Source: Alphaproteobacteria bacterium (GTDB lineage Bacteria > Pseudomonadota > Alphaproteobacteria > JAGPBS01). From it: 34,358 bases of DNA. The first letter of the stretch is position 1, and each line of letters opens with the position of its first letter. The translations under genes and the position numbers were made by a program. Positions 17,314-25,257 of this stretch are shown here, in pieces. Location of the stretch: contig JAGPBS010000023.1 in the NCBI GenBank assembly GCA_018063245.1, positions 1 through 34,358 of the forward strand, written 5' to 3'. Under the pieces are notes generated by a model. The model did no database searches, was not told where the DNA came from, and worked only from the letters and a program-made list of their open reading frames with translations.

Positions 17314-18231
17314 ATGACGATTAAAAAAATAATCTTAAGATCAGTTTCTATTTTTATTGTAAGTGCAGTTGGTATTGCCAGTTATTTTTTGTATCAAGAG
17401 CATATCGCAACGCGTAACTTTAGGAATGGTGATCAGACAATTGTTTCAAGACGATTCTTTGAGGCAAAATGTATTGCAAATCTTTTTAATCATAATCCTC
17501 TGTTGAAAGATTTGCGCATTTCAGGAAGCTCTTTTCCGAATTTGAATGTGCTTGACGATTTAGTGAGAGAAAAGAAAGTCTCTCCGGATAAAGTCTATAT
17601 CTTTGATTTAACTTATGAAAAAATGCCTTATCTTGAGCAGCATGCTTTGAAATGGTATGGCTATAAAGACATTTCAAAAATATCAGATCCTTGGCTTGAA
17701 AAGTCATTTTCGAGAGCTCTTTTTTTAAGCGCCAAAGCAAAATACTTTGAATTGACATCTGGTAAGAAATTGATCGACTTAAAGGAAACAGATCTTGTTT
17801 CTGAAAAAGAAGCAATTGAAAAAAGAGGGTATCATTATCTAGAACCAATGGGCTCTAATTGGCTTGAAGATTGGTCATTTGTAGATAAATTGGTTCGCAT
17901 TTTTGAAACGGTTCCAGATGATGCTTGGCTTTACTTTCACTGTGCTCATGGTCATGGCCGTACAACAACGAGTATGTTGATCTATGATATTTTGAAATCA
18001 GATAGAGCAATCCCATTGAGTGATATATTAAAAAGACAATATTGTATTGGTGGAGAAGATGTAAGAGATACTCAAGTTTGGGAAAATGGAACTTGGAATG
18101 CAGATGAGTTAAAAGCACGTGAACAAATTATTTATTATTTTTATGATTATGTGCATGATCCAGAAGGTTATCCAAAAAATAGTTTTATGACTTGGAAAGC
18201 AAAGAAAGACTTACATAATCCCGCAATATAA
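17314..18231 (+). CDS. PTP-like phytase family phosphatase, paralogue 1
   Basis: The 305-residue protein has an N-terminal signal anchor (about residues 5-28), placing the catalytic domain outside the cytoplasmic membrane. The active-site P-loop is HCAHGHGRTTT (His209, Cys210, Arg216), the HCx5R signature of cysteine phosphatases with the GRTT ending seen in PTP-like inositol phosphatases such as PhyA of Selenomonas (HCEAGVGRT). DAWLYF precedes it and KVYIFDLTYE with ALKWYGY lie earlier, all as in that family. The usual WPD-loop acid is not in its usual place; the Asp of NWLEDW, conserved in all three copies, may substitute. Substrate could be inositol phosphates or phosphoproteins. AAAGGG lies about 9 bases before the ATG. 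First of three tandem genes. Confidence 0.85.
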   Translation: MTIKKIILRSVSIFIVSAVGIASYFLYQEHIATRNFRNGDQTIVSRRFFEAKCIANLFNHNPLLKDLRISGSSFPNLNVLDDLVREKKVSPDKVYIFDLTYEKMPYLEQHALKWYGYKDISKISDPWLEKSFSRALFLSAKAKYFELTSGKKLIDLKETDLVSEKEAIEKRGYHYLEPMGSNWLEDWSFVDKLVRIFETVPDDAWLYFHCAHGHGRTTTSMLIYDILKSDRAIPLSDILKRQYCIGGEDVRDTQVWENGTWNADELKAREQIIYYFYDYVHDPEGYPKNSFMTWKAKKDLHNPAI

Positions 18232-18246
18232 GGACAGGTATTTTTG

Positions 18247-19143
18247 ATGAATAAGTATATGAAAATTTTTTCAGTGATTTTGTGTCTTCTTTTGGCATCT
18301 TTGGCTTTTGCCTTTTATCAATATCAAACGCCCCGTATTTTTCGTCAAGGAGATGATATTATCGCTGTGAAAAGACTTACAAGTCCACAGTGCCTATCTC
18401 ATGCTCTCTCTCATTTTGGAAAAACGGAGCGCGTTTCCTTGAATGTAACAGGAAGTGGCTTTTTAAATCTGGATGATCTTGATGCTTTTATTGCACAAAA
18501 AGCGATCTCAAAAGACAAAATTTATATCATCAATTTGCATGATGCGCCTATCTATTATATTGGAGCGCATGCTCTTGATTCATATGGCTATAAAATGGTT
18601 GATGGAAAGCTTCAAAAAGGCAAACTCACTTCCTTTTTCAAACGCCTCTTTACACGAATGGAAATATTTTTGTATGAGATTCAATCTGGTAAAAAGATTG
18701 ATTCTTTGACAAAAGAAGATCTTATGACAGAAAAAGAAGCCATACAGGCGCTTGGTTTTCAATACTTAGAGCCCCTTAAAGAAGGCTGGACAAGAGATTG
18801 GTACTATATTAATGATCTGTTGAAACTCTTTGAATCAATTCCTGAAGATGGCTGGATTTATTTCCATTGTGAAAGAGGGCGGGGCCGTACAACATCATTA
18901 CTCTTGCTCTATGATATTTTCAAGAATGCAAAAAATCTCTCACTTGAAGAGATTTTGCGTCATCAATATTGCATTGGTGGTGAGGATATTGAGAATACAC
19001 AGATTTGGAAAAACGGCACCTGGAGTCAAGATGAACTCAATGACAGAAAGGATCTGATTCATGAGTTTTATGATTACATGAATGATCCAAAGGGCTATCC
19101 AAAGACTGATTTCATTCAATGGCAAGGTTTGAAGAGATCATGA
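18247..19143 (+). CDS. PTP-like phytase family phosphatase, paralogue 2
   Basis: This 298-residue protein has the same plan as its upstream neighbour: an N-terminal hydrophobic signal or anchor (about 6-23), FRQGDDIIAVKRL, then SGSGF-like TGSGFLNLDDLDAF. The P-loop is HCERGRGRTTS (Cys208, Arg214). The closing part RHQYCIGGEDIENTQIWKNG is nearly the same as in paralogue 1. The ATG at 18247 is chosen over an in-frame TTG just before it, because AGGACAGG ends 8 bases upstream of the ATG. Its TGA overlaps the start of paralogue 3 in an ATGA join. The Asp in GWTRDW aligns with the candidate general acid. Probably exported or membrane-anchored. Confidence 0.85.
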   Translation: MNKYMKIFSVILCLLLASLAFAFYQYQTPRIFRQGDDIIAVKRLTSPQCLSHALSHFGKTERVSLNVTGSGFLNLDDLDAFIAQKAISKDKIYIINLHDAPIYYIGAHALDSYGYKMVDGKLQKGKLTSFFKRLFTRMEIFLYEIQSGKKIDSLTKEDLMTEKEAIQALGFQYLEPLKEGWTRDWYYINDLLKLFESIPEDGWIYFHCERGRGRTTSLLLLYDIFKNAKNLSLEEILRHQYCIGGEDIENTQIWKNGTWSQDELNDRKDLIHEFYDYMNDPKGYPKTDFIQWQGLKRS

Positions 19144-20042
19144 AAATGAGGCGTTTTTATCAAATAATCATTGCTTCAGTTTGCCTATTGGTGGGGATCG
19201 CCTATTTTATCCACGCGGAATATAGTTCTACGCGCAATTTTAGAACATCAGATCAACAAGTTGCTTTAAAACGTATTGTTCAGCCGCGATGCATGGGGCT
19301 TTTGTTCTCGAGCGATCCCATATACAAAAGCTTACAAATTGCAGGCAGTGCCTATCCCAATTTAAAGCAGTTAGATGATTTTTTCCTTGAAAATAAAATC
19401 ACGCCTGACAAAGTCTATATTTTCAACTTAAAGCATAAACCAATCTACTATCTTGGTGATCATGAGATGGAATGGTACGGTTACCGATTTTCAAATGCGG
19501 ATGAGCTTGAGCAGTTTCGTCAGAAAAATTTCTGGAAAGGCTTGTTTATCAAAGCAGAAGTTAAGTTCTATGAATTTTTCTATGGTCAAAAAGTTGGGGA
19601 TCTCTCAAAAGATCAGTTTGCGATTGAGCAATCAGAAATCGAAAAACGCGGGTATCATTATGTTCAGCCCTTGAAAAAGGGATGGGTTCATGATCTAAGT
19701 TTTATTGATCCTGTTGTTGCAGAGTTTGATGCGATTCCAGCTGATGCTTGGGTTTATTTTCATTGTGCCAGAGGCTGCGCACGAACAACAACATTCATGA
19801 TTCTTTATGATATTTACCGTAATGCGAAAACATCAAGTCTTGATGAGATTCTGGAACGCCAATATTGCCTTGGTGGTGAAGATATTGCCAATACAGATGT
19901 GTGGGGTAAGAGCACTTGGTCCAAAGAGCAGCTAGAGGCCCGTAAACGAGTCGCGGTTCTGTTCTATGATTATATGACCGATAGCGCCAATGGTTATGGC
20001 CATCAGAGCTTTGATCGTTGGTTAGCGAAGAAGTCATCATAA
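19140..20042 (+). CDS. PTP-like phytase family phosphatase, paralogue 3
   Basis: This 300-residue protein has an N-terminal anchor (about 6-25, IIIASVCLLVGIAYFIHA), FRTSDQQVALKRI, and AGSAYPNLKQLDDFF. The P-loop is HCARGCARTTT (Cys209, Arg215). The loop keeps HCx5RT but has Cys-Ala where the others have Gly-containing pairs, which could change substrate fit or redox sensitivity. The tail ERQYCLGGEDIANTDVWGKS matches the other copies. The ATG at 19140 overlaps the TGA of paralogue 2 by four bases, so it is coupled; an in-frame ATG at 19119 lies inside paralogue 2 and is less likely. Last gene of the cluster, followed by a repeat-rich gap. Confidence 0.85.
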   Translation: MKMRRFYQIIIASVCLLVGIAYFIHAEYSSTRNFRTSDQQVALKRIVQPRCMGLLFSSDPIYKSLQIAGSAYPNLKQLDDFFLENKITPDKVYIFNLKHKPIYYLGDHEMEWYGYRFSNADELEQFRQKNFWKGLFIKAEVKFYEFFYGQKVGDLSKDQFAIEQSEIEKRGYHYVQPLKKGWVHDLSFIDPVVAEFDAIPADAWVYFHCARGCARTTTFMILYDIYRNAKTSSLDEILERQYCLGGEDIANTDVWGKSTWSKEQLEARKRVAVLFYDYMTDSANGYGHQSFDRWLAKKSS

Positions 20043-20149
20043 GGGGGCGTCTGAGCGCACAGTACGGTCAAATATGGACGCTGATGATAAGACAAAAATT
20101 GCGTCATTGTTGTAATGGGTGCCTAATTCGTTGATGGGTCTATTTGATT

Positions 20150-20376
20150 CGTCATCCTGAGGCCCGCAAAGCGAAAGGGCGCCTGTCAGGCCCAAGCCTT
20201 GGCGTAGGCTGACGAGGATCCAGTCCTGAGTATCAACGAGAGCTCATGTTGAAGCATCTCTGGATGGTCGCGTCGCGACAAGTCGCTCCTCACCATGACG
20301 ATTTGATAGATTTTCTGGATTCCCCCTTCCACCTACGCACTACGTGCTTCGGCGGACAGGTCGTGGGAATGACAAA
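20150..20376. repeat. Composite palindromic repeat cluster
   Basis: The 373-bp gap between paralogue 3 and the hydrolase has no gene. It holds a chain of inverted-repeat modules: GTCATCCTGAGGCCCGCAAA to GAGGATCCAG, then CTGGATGGTCGCGTCGCGAC to CACCATGACGA, then CTGGATTCCCCC to GTGGGAATGAC. Module edges (GTCAT and ATGAC) are complementary, as in dispersed REP/MITE-like elements. Related modules occur elsewhere in this window. The first 107 bases of the gap hold nothing recognisable. Confidence 0.75.
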
Positions 20377-20415
20377 AAGGAAGGCGAAATAAAAGCTTAC
20401 CATTCAACATGCCCA

Positions 20416-21060
20416 TTAGCTTTTGTGAAGCGTCTTTGCAATATAATCCGTAATATTTTGATTCAGCTCATCCATATGGTTTTCAAAGAAGTGCGAAGCG
20501 CCTGCGATGATTTTATAGTCAATTTCGATGTTCTTTTGCTTGCTGAGCTTATACGCAAGGGTCGTGACTGAGCTTTCCGTAATCACTTCGTCATTTGTTC
20601 CTTGAACAATAAGACCGGAACGCGGGCAGGGGGATAGAAATGAAAAATCATATTTGCTCGCAGGCGGTGAAATGGCAATGAAGTTTTCAACCTCTGGTCT
20701 GCGCATCAAAAGCTGAAAGCCAATCCATGAGCCGAAAGAAAAGCCAGTGATCCAGCAAGATGAGGCTTTTTCAAATGTGTTTTGAAACCAGTCAAGCGCT
20801 GCTGAAGCATCGTGTAATTCACCCTCGCCATTATCGTATGTTCCTTCGCTTTTTCCAACACCGCGAAAATTAAAACGAAGCGTTGTAAAGCCATTTTCGT
20901 AAAGGCTTTTATAAAGGTTGAAGACAACTTTATTATTCATTGTGCCGCCAAACAAAGGGTGAGGATGAAGAATGAGAGCAAGAGGTGCGTTCGGCGATTT
21001 ATTGATATTGAGTTTTGCTTCAAGACGACCGGCAGGCCCGTTTAACATTAAGTCAGTCAT
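20416..21060 (-). CDS. Alpha/beta hydrolase (serine hydrolase of unknown substrate)
   Basis: This 214-residue protein is a compact alpha/beta hydrolase. LHPHPLFGGTMNNKVV is the HGG-like oxyanion loop, TLRFNFRGVGKSEG the strand-loop typical of the family, and GFSFGS the nucleophile elbow (Ser108). GTNDEV supplies the acid (Asp157) and GASHFF the histidine (His190). There is no signal peptide, so it is cytosolic. The LHPHP...FNFRG...GFSFG pattern is widespread in proteobacteria as an uncharacterised hydrolase; esterase or peptidase action cannot be chosen. It is flanked on both sides by palindromic repeats and has no operon partner. Confidence 0.85.
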   Translation of the reverse strand: MTDLMLNGPAGRLEAKLNINKSPNAPLALILHPHPLFGGTMNNKVVFNLYKSLYENGFTTLRFNFRGVGKSEGTYDNGEGELHDASAALDWFQNTFEKASSCWITGFSFGSWIGFQLLMRRPEVENFIAISPPASKYDFSFLSPCPRSGLIVQGTNDEVITESSVTTLAYKLSKQKNIEIDYKIIAGASHFFENHMDELNQNITDYIAKTLHKS

Positions 21061-21226
21061 GATTTTTCACCCATCCAGTTTTAAAAAGAAAGTTATTAAT
21101 ACTTTGTTATGATCTGTTTATAGCGAACTAAAATTGTAAAATCAATTGCAATGTTGAAAATAATTTGTGTTCCGAGAGGCGTCCTGTTGGATCTAATCAA
21201 GTGCCGTCATATATGGACAATAGGCC

Positions 21227-21314
21227 CGTCATCGCGAGGAGCGTCAGCGACGTGGCGATCTCCTCTTTTAAGTAAATGAGATTGCCACACTCGTTACACT
21301 CGTTCGCAATGACG
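21227..21314. repeat. Dispersed palindromic repeat, family A (copy 1)
   Basis: This element of about 88 bp runs from CGTCATCGCGAGGAGCG to CGCAATGACG, with the internal pair GTGGCGATCTC and GAGATTGCCAC. The ends are near inverted repeats of each other, so the RNA or single strand would fold into one long hairpin. The same module is seen at 30120-30230. The remaining bases of the 361-bp gap around it hold no gene; a weak TATACT upstream of dnaB is not convincing as a promoter. Confidence 0.8.
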
Positions 21315-21421
21315 CTTTTCTTAGATGATCTGAGATATAAAATTTTCAATAAGGATTTTCTTTTGGGTGAAATTCAGTATATACTGCAGCTCATCTCTTC
21401 TTTAATTTATGGTCAATTTTG

Positions 21422-22906
21422 ATGAACGCTCAAATTCAAGTTTTAACGCCAAATACAGTCACGCCTTTGAGTTCAGAGGTTGCTTTTAGAACGCCTCCAA
21501 TGAATATTGAGGCAGAGCAAATTCTGTTAGGAGCTCTTTTGGTGAAAAATGGGCATCTTGAAAAGATGTCTGATTTTTTAAAGGCTGATCATTTTTTTGA
21601 TCCAGCACATCAGAAGATTTATGCAGCCATTGTGCGCATTACGGAAAAAGGCCAAACAGCATCACCCATTACGCTGAAAAACTATTTTGAAAATGACAAA
21701 GAGCTTGAGACCGTTGGCGGTGTTCAATATCTGGTGAATCTCGCAAGTTCAGTGATTAGTACAGTCAATCCATCTGATTTTGCAGCCATTGTTCATGAAA
21801 ATTACTTAAAGCGCCAATTGGTTGATATTGGCGAGGGCATGGTGAATGAGGCCTATGATCATAAGCTTGATGTCACAGCCCAAAGCCAAATTGAAAAAGC
21901 TGAAAAATCGCTATTTGATCTTGCGACTATCGGGACAGCTCAATCAGGCTTTGTGAAGTTTGATGTATCGCTTTTAAGTGCACTTGAAACCGCAAAATTG
22001 GCTTTTAACCGCGGAACTGCCATTACAGGATATACAACAGGTTTGACAGATGTTGATAAGATGCTGGGCGGTATGCATCCATCTGATTTGGTGATTTTAG
22101 CAGGTCGTCCTGCGATGGGTAAAACTTCACTGGCAACAAACATGGCTTTTAACTGTGCAAAAGCCTATTTGCGCAGTGCAGGAAAAGAAGGCGGTGTCGT
22201 TGGATTTTTCTCGCTTGAGATGTCAGCTGAGCAATTGGCAACAAGGATTTTGGCTGAAGAAACAGGGATTTCATCTGATAAAATTCGCCGTGGCGATATC
22301 AAAAAGACTGACTTTCCAAAGTTTGCAGAAGCAAGCCAAGAATTGGGGCAATTGCCTTTGTATATCGATGATACGCCAGCTTTGTCTGTACAAGCTCTGA
22401 GAACAAGAGCAAGGCGCTTGAAGCGTATCCATGGTCTTGATTTTATTGTGATCGATTATTTGCAGCTTTTGCGTGGATCGGATAGTCGTAACTCTGAAAA
22501 TCGTGTGCAAGAAATTTCAGAAATATCTCGTGGGCTCAAGGCGTTAGCGAAAGAACTTCACATTCCAGTTATTGCTTTATCACAGCTTTCAAGGGCTGTT
22601 GAAACAAGGGAAGATAAAAAACCACAGCTTTCAGATTTGCGTGAATCAGGATCGATCGAACAAGATGCGGACGTTGTGATGTTTGTTTATCGTGAACAAT
22701 ATTACCATGAACGTGCAGAACCAAAACGCAAGCCTGATGAAGATGATTCACGTTTTAATGAACGCTATGAAAGATGGCGCGATCATGGTCAAAAAGTTGC
22801 CAATTTGGCTGAAGTGATTATTGCAAAGCAACGTCACGGACCCGTTGGCACGGTTACGCTCTTCTTTGATGGCGCGATTACGAAGTTTTCTGATTTGCAG
22901 AAGTAA
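21422..22906 (+). CDS. dnaB: Replicative DNA helicase DnaB
   Basis: The 494-residue protein has the DnaB N-terminal domain (about 25-130, NIEAEQILLGALL) that binds primase. It then has a RecA-like motor with Walker A GRPAMGKTS (Lys234), VGFFSLEMSAEQLATRI, Walker B-type FIVIDYLQLLRG and SDLRESGSIEQDADVV. It unwinds DNA at the replication fork as a ring hexamer. No intein is present. An in-frame TTG directly precedes the ATG; the ATG at 21422 is preferred although no strong ribosome binding site is visible. It heads the dnaB-alr-mla-radA-cvpA neighbourhood and is followed by a bidirectional hairpin terminator. Confidence 0.97.
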   Translation: MNAQIQVLTPNTVTPLSSEVAFRTPPMNIEAEQILLGALLVKNGHLEKMSDFLKADHFFDPAHQKIYAAIVRITEKGQTASPITLKNYFENDKELETVGGVQYLVNLASSVISTVNPSDFAAIVHENYLKRQLVDIGEGMVNEAYDHKLDVTAQSQIEKAEKSLFDLATIGTAQSGFVKFDVSLLSALETAKLAFNRGTAITGYTTGLTDVDKMLGGMHPSDLVILAGRPAMGKTSLATNMAFNCAKAYLRSAGKEGGVVGFFSLEMSAEQLATRILAEETGISSDKIRRGDIKKTDFPKFAEASQELGQLPLYIDDTPALSVQALRTRARRLKRIHGLDFIVIDYLQLLRGSDSRNSENRVQEISEISRGLKALAKELHIPVIALSQLSRAVETREDKKPQLSDLRESGSIEQDADVVMFVYREQYYHERAEPKRKPDEDDSRFNERYERWRDHGQKVANLAEVIIAKQRHGPVGTVTLFFDGAITKFSDLQK

Positions 22907-22991
22907 TAAACAGCAGAATATAGGTTTTTCCACTTTTCATGAAAATTCGGATGCAAACTCCAAGATTTCATGATTCTTCTCCGAAATGCGA

Positions 22992-23020
22992 AAAATCCTA
23001 GAAGAATCTTCTAGGATTTT
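22992..23020. terminator. Bidirectional hairpin terminator
   Basis: A perfect 13-bp stem (AAAATCCTAGAAG / CTTCTAGGATTTT) encloses the loop AAT. The A-run on one side and T-run on the other let it act for dnaB (plus strand) and the PEP-CTERM gene (minus strand), which converge here. Confidence 0.85.
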
Positions 23021-23045
23021 CGTTTGTCGTAATCATATGTCGTTT

Positions 23046-23618
23046 TCATTTTTGTTGTCGGCGATAAGCAAGATAACTCAGTCCCATCAAAGTGCTGCCG
23101 AATAAAATCGCTAAAGAAGGTTCGGGTGTTGTTGTAACTGCAGTATAGGCAATCATATTATATCTGTGATTGACAAAGCCATTCGGAAAAGTACCACTAA
23201 TTACGGTTTCGTAAAAATTGGCAATATTGTCACGTTCGGAGACCAGCACATTGTCAATTTCTGTGAGCACGACACCCCAATGATAAGGGCCAAAGTCATC
23301 ACCGAATCGATATTGACAAGACATTTCAGCATCGCAATCATCCAATGAATCTAAGTTTCCAGAATAGAAGTAGGATAGAAACTCAAGATCACCAGATAAG
23401 CCCGCATTTAATATTGCTTGATCAATAATGGCAGTTGGTGCAACCGCCCATCCATTGCTTGTTGCAACTGATTCCTGCGCAGAATAGGAGCCAAAATCTT
23501 GGATGAGATGAAAATCATAACCACCAATCACAACAGCCTCTGCTCGGTAGCTATAACTAATTGCTACAAATGATGTTATTATCACAATAGCTAAACTTTT
23601 TAAGTATGTATAATTCAT
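23046..23618 (-). CDS. PEP-CTERM sorting domain protein
   Basis: The 190-residue secreted protein has a signal peptide (hydrophobic core about 8-22, probable cleavage after RAEA). Its C-terminal PEP-CTERM signal reads TPEPSLAILFGSTLMGLSYL then AYRRQQK: a PEP motif, a hydrophobic helix and a basic tail. The exosortase EpsH/XrtA recognises this signal and links such proteins to the cell surface or exopolysaccharide (established). No exosortase gene lies in this window. The middle is rich in acidic and aromatic residues with a Cys pair (DDCDAEMSCQ), and I recognise no enzyme domain. AAAGGA lies six bases before the ATG. A sigma-54 promoter and leader hairpin lie upstream. Confidence 0.88.
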   Translation of the reverse strand: MNYTYLKSLAIVIITSFVAISYSYRAEAVVIGGYDFHLIQDFGSYSAQESVATSNGWAVAPTAIIDQAILNAGLSGDLEFLSYFYSGNLDSLDDCDAEMSCQYRFGDDFGPYHWGVVLTEIDNVLVSERDNIANFYETVISGTFPNGFVNHRYNMIAYTAVTTTPEPSLAILFGSTLMGLSYLAYRRQQK

Positions 23619-23648
23619 ATCGTATCCTTTCTCTGTTAGATGTTGATT

Positions 23649-23674
23649 AACATAAGGGATTTCTCTCTTATGTT
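23649..23674 (-). promoter_or_regulatory. Leader stem-loop of the PEP-CTERM gene
   Basis: The 8-bp perfect stem AACATAAG / CTTATGTT encloses a 10-base loop. On the minus strand it begins at the transcript start expected from the sigma-54 promoter at 23684-23699 and ends about 30 bases before the ATG. A 5'-terminal hairpin may stabilise the mRNA or serve as a control element. The gene at 33775 has the same arrangement. Confidence 0.6.
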
Positions 23675-23683
23675 CTTGTTTAT

Positions 23684-23699
23684 AGCAGATTTGATGCCA
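23684..23699 (-). promoter_or_regulatory. Sigma-54 (-24/-12) promoter of the PEP-CTERM gene
   Basis: On the minus strand the sequence reads TGGCATCAAATCTGCT, with GG and GC separated by exactly 10 bases and five of six -24 positions (TGGCAC) matched. It lies 66 bp before the start codon. Known PEP-CTERM systems are often controlled by the PrsK/PrsR two-component pair acting through sigma-54, which makes this placement meaningful. Confidence 0.7.
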
Positions 23700-23901
23700 T
23701 GTTAAATATATAGTGAAATCAACAGTTTGTGTTTTTGAAAATTTTTAAAGCTGATGAATTGTAAAAAAATATTACAATTTAGGGTATGGCTGACGTAAGC
23801 GTTTAAAAAAAATTCCCACAAAGAGTTTCATTTCGTGGTATAAAGAAAGTAAGGGCATGAGTATGCCTTTGAGTCAAAGTCACCCTGAACTCTCAAACAT
23901 T

Positions 23902-23957
23902 GTCATCCTGAACTCGTTTCAGGATCTGTAGATGCTGAAATAAATTCAGCATGACGA
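23902..23957. repeat. Dispersed palindromic repeat, family B
   Basis: A 56-bp element runs from GTCATCCTGAACTCGTTTCA to TCAGCATGACGA and contains two smaller hairpins, CTGAACTCGTTTCAG and ATGCTGAAATAAATTCAGCAT-like. The GTCATCCTGA edge is shared with the first module at 20150. The 459-bp gap between the PEP-CTERM gene and alr holds this element and the sigma-54 promoter but no gene. Confidence 0.7.
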
Positions 23958-24077
23958 TTGCGTCGTAGCATGACTGTTTGATCTTTCTGTGGCAAAGCTC
24001 TCAATAAGAAACTTGAAGAAATGCATAATTTTGTCTAGTATGGAGTTGACTGAATCCTTACTTGAAAGCTTTATGAA

Positions 24078-25190
24078 ATGCATGTTTCTTCATCTTTACA
24101 ATTGACTCTTGATTTGAATGCGGTGCGAGAAAATTTTCGTATTATCAAAAGTCAGATTACGCCTCATGTTGAGGTCTCGGCTGCCGTTAAGGCAGATGCT
24201 TACGGTCTTGGTGCATTGCAGATTGCGCCTGTTTTGTATGACGAAGGGTGCCGGAATTTTTTTGTTGCCCATTTGGATGAAGCACGGATTTTACGAGAAA
24301 ATCTGACCTTTGCCGAGCCAGTGCAGATCTTTGTGCTGAATGGATTGTTGCCTGAGCAAATCTCGCAGGTGAGGGAACTCAACGTGATTCCCGTTGCAAA
24401 TTCTCTGACTGAAGTTCAGATGTTGCAAGATTATGCAAAGGCTCAAAAAGAGAAAATGCCCATTGCTGTTCATTTCGATACAGGGATGAATCGGTTGGGT
24501 TTTAACTTTAAAGAGGCTTTTCAATTTATTGAAAAAATTGGGAATTTTGAGTTTCTTGATTTTGTGTTATGGCTGTCTCATTTTGTGCGCGCAGAAGAGC
24601 AGGGCCATGAAATGAACCATGTTCAGCTTTGCAGATTTAAGGCATTGCTTGAAAAGCTACCCAAGAGAGTGACATCACTTGCCAATACATCTGGTGTCTT
24701 TTTGGGATCGGACTGTCATTTTGATATGGTCAGGCCAGGCTATGGGCTTTATGGCGGGAACCCAATTGCAGGAGCTGAGAATCCGATGAAGCCAGTGCTT
24801 TATGTGGAAGCGCCTTTAATGCAGATTAAGGCAATAGAGCCAGGTGAGACGATTGGATACAACGGGACATATGTTGCGAAAACGCAGATGCGCCTTGGTG
24901 TTGTGTCTTATGGATATGGAGATGGTCTGTTTCGGTCTCTTTCAAACCATGGGTTCTTGGTGATAGCTGGTAATAAAGCGCCGATTGTTGGTCGTGTGTC
25001 GATGGATTTGACAGTTGTTGATTTAACGCATCCCAATTTTGATTCTGTCAAGCGAGGTGATATGGTTGAGGTTTTGGGTAGGCATCAAACGATTGATGAT
25101 CTGGCAGCGCAAGCTGGTACGAATGGATATGAAATCTTAACGCATTTGGGGCATCGTTTTCAAAAGCGATATGTTGATAAAAAGACTTGA
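24078..25190 (+). CDS. alr: Alanine racemase
   Basis: The 370-residue PLP enzyme has the cofactor-lysine motif AAVKADAYGLG (Lys38), then FDTGMNRLGF and HFDMVRPGYGLYGG. ETIGYNGTYVA supplies the second catalytic Tyr, and RVSMDLTVVDL is present too. It makes D-alanine for peptidoglycan, so the cell should have a wall. No signal peptide is seen. It is at the usual alphaproteobacterial place between dnaB and radA. The ATG at 24078 begins the recognisable domain almost at once and lacks a strong ribosome binding site (GAAAGC upstream). MlaE follows after 67 bases. Confidence 0.96.
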   Translation: MHVSSSLQLTLDLNAVRENFRIIKSQITPHVEVSAAVKADAYGLGALQIAPVLYDEGCRNFFVAHLDEARILRENLTFAEPVQIFVLNGLLPEQISQVRELNVIPVANSLTEVQMLQDYAKAQKEKMPIAVHFDTGMNRLGFNFKEAFQFIEKIGNFEFLDFVLWLSHFVRAEEQGHEMNHVQLCRFKALLEKLPKRVTSLANTSGVFLGSDCHFDMVRPGYGLYGGNPIAGAENPMKPVLYVEAPLMQIKAIEPGETIGYNGTYVAKTQMRLGVVSYGYGDGLFRSLSNHGFLVIAGNKAPIVGRVSMDLTVVDLTHPNFDSVKRGDMVEVLGRHQTIDDLAAQAGTNGYEILTHLGHRFQKRYVDKKT

Positions 25191-25257
25191 CTCAGATCAA
25201 TATTCAAGCCACCATTGGTATCAAATAATGACAATTTAAAATCATGGAATTAGATGT

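Noticed and set aside
20150-20376. Possible CRISPR array or tRNA in the repeat-rich gap
   Set aside because: The repeats are inverted modules without regular spacers, and no cloverleaf with acceptor and anticodon arms could be found.
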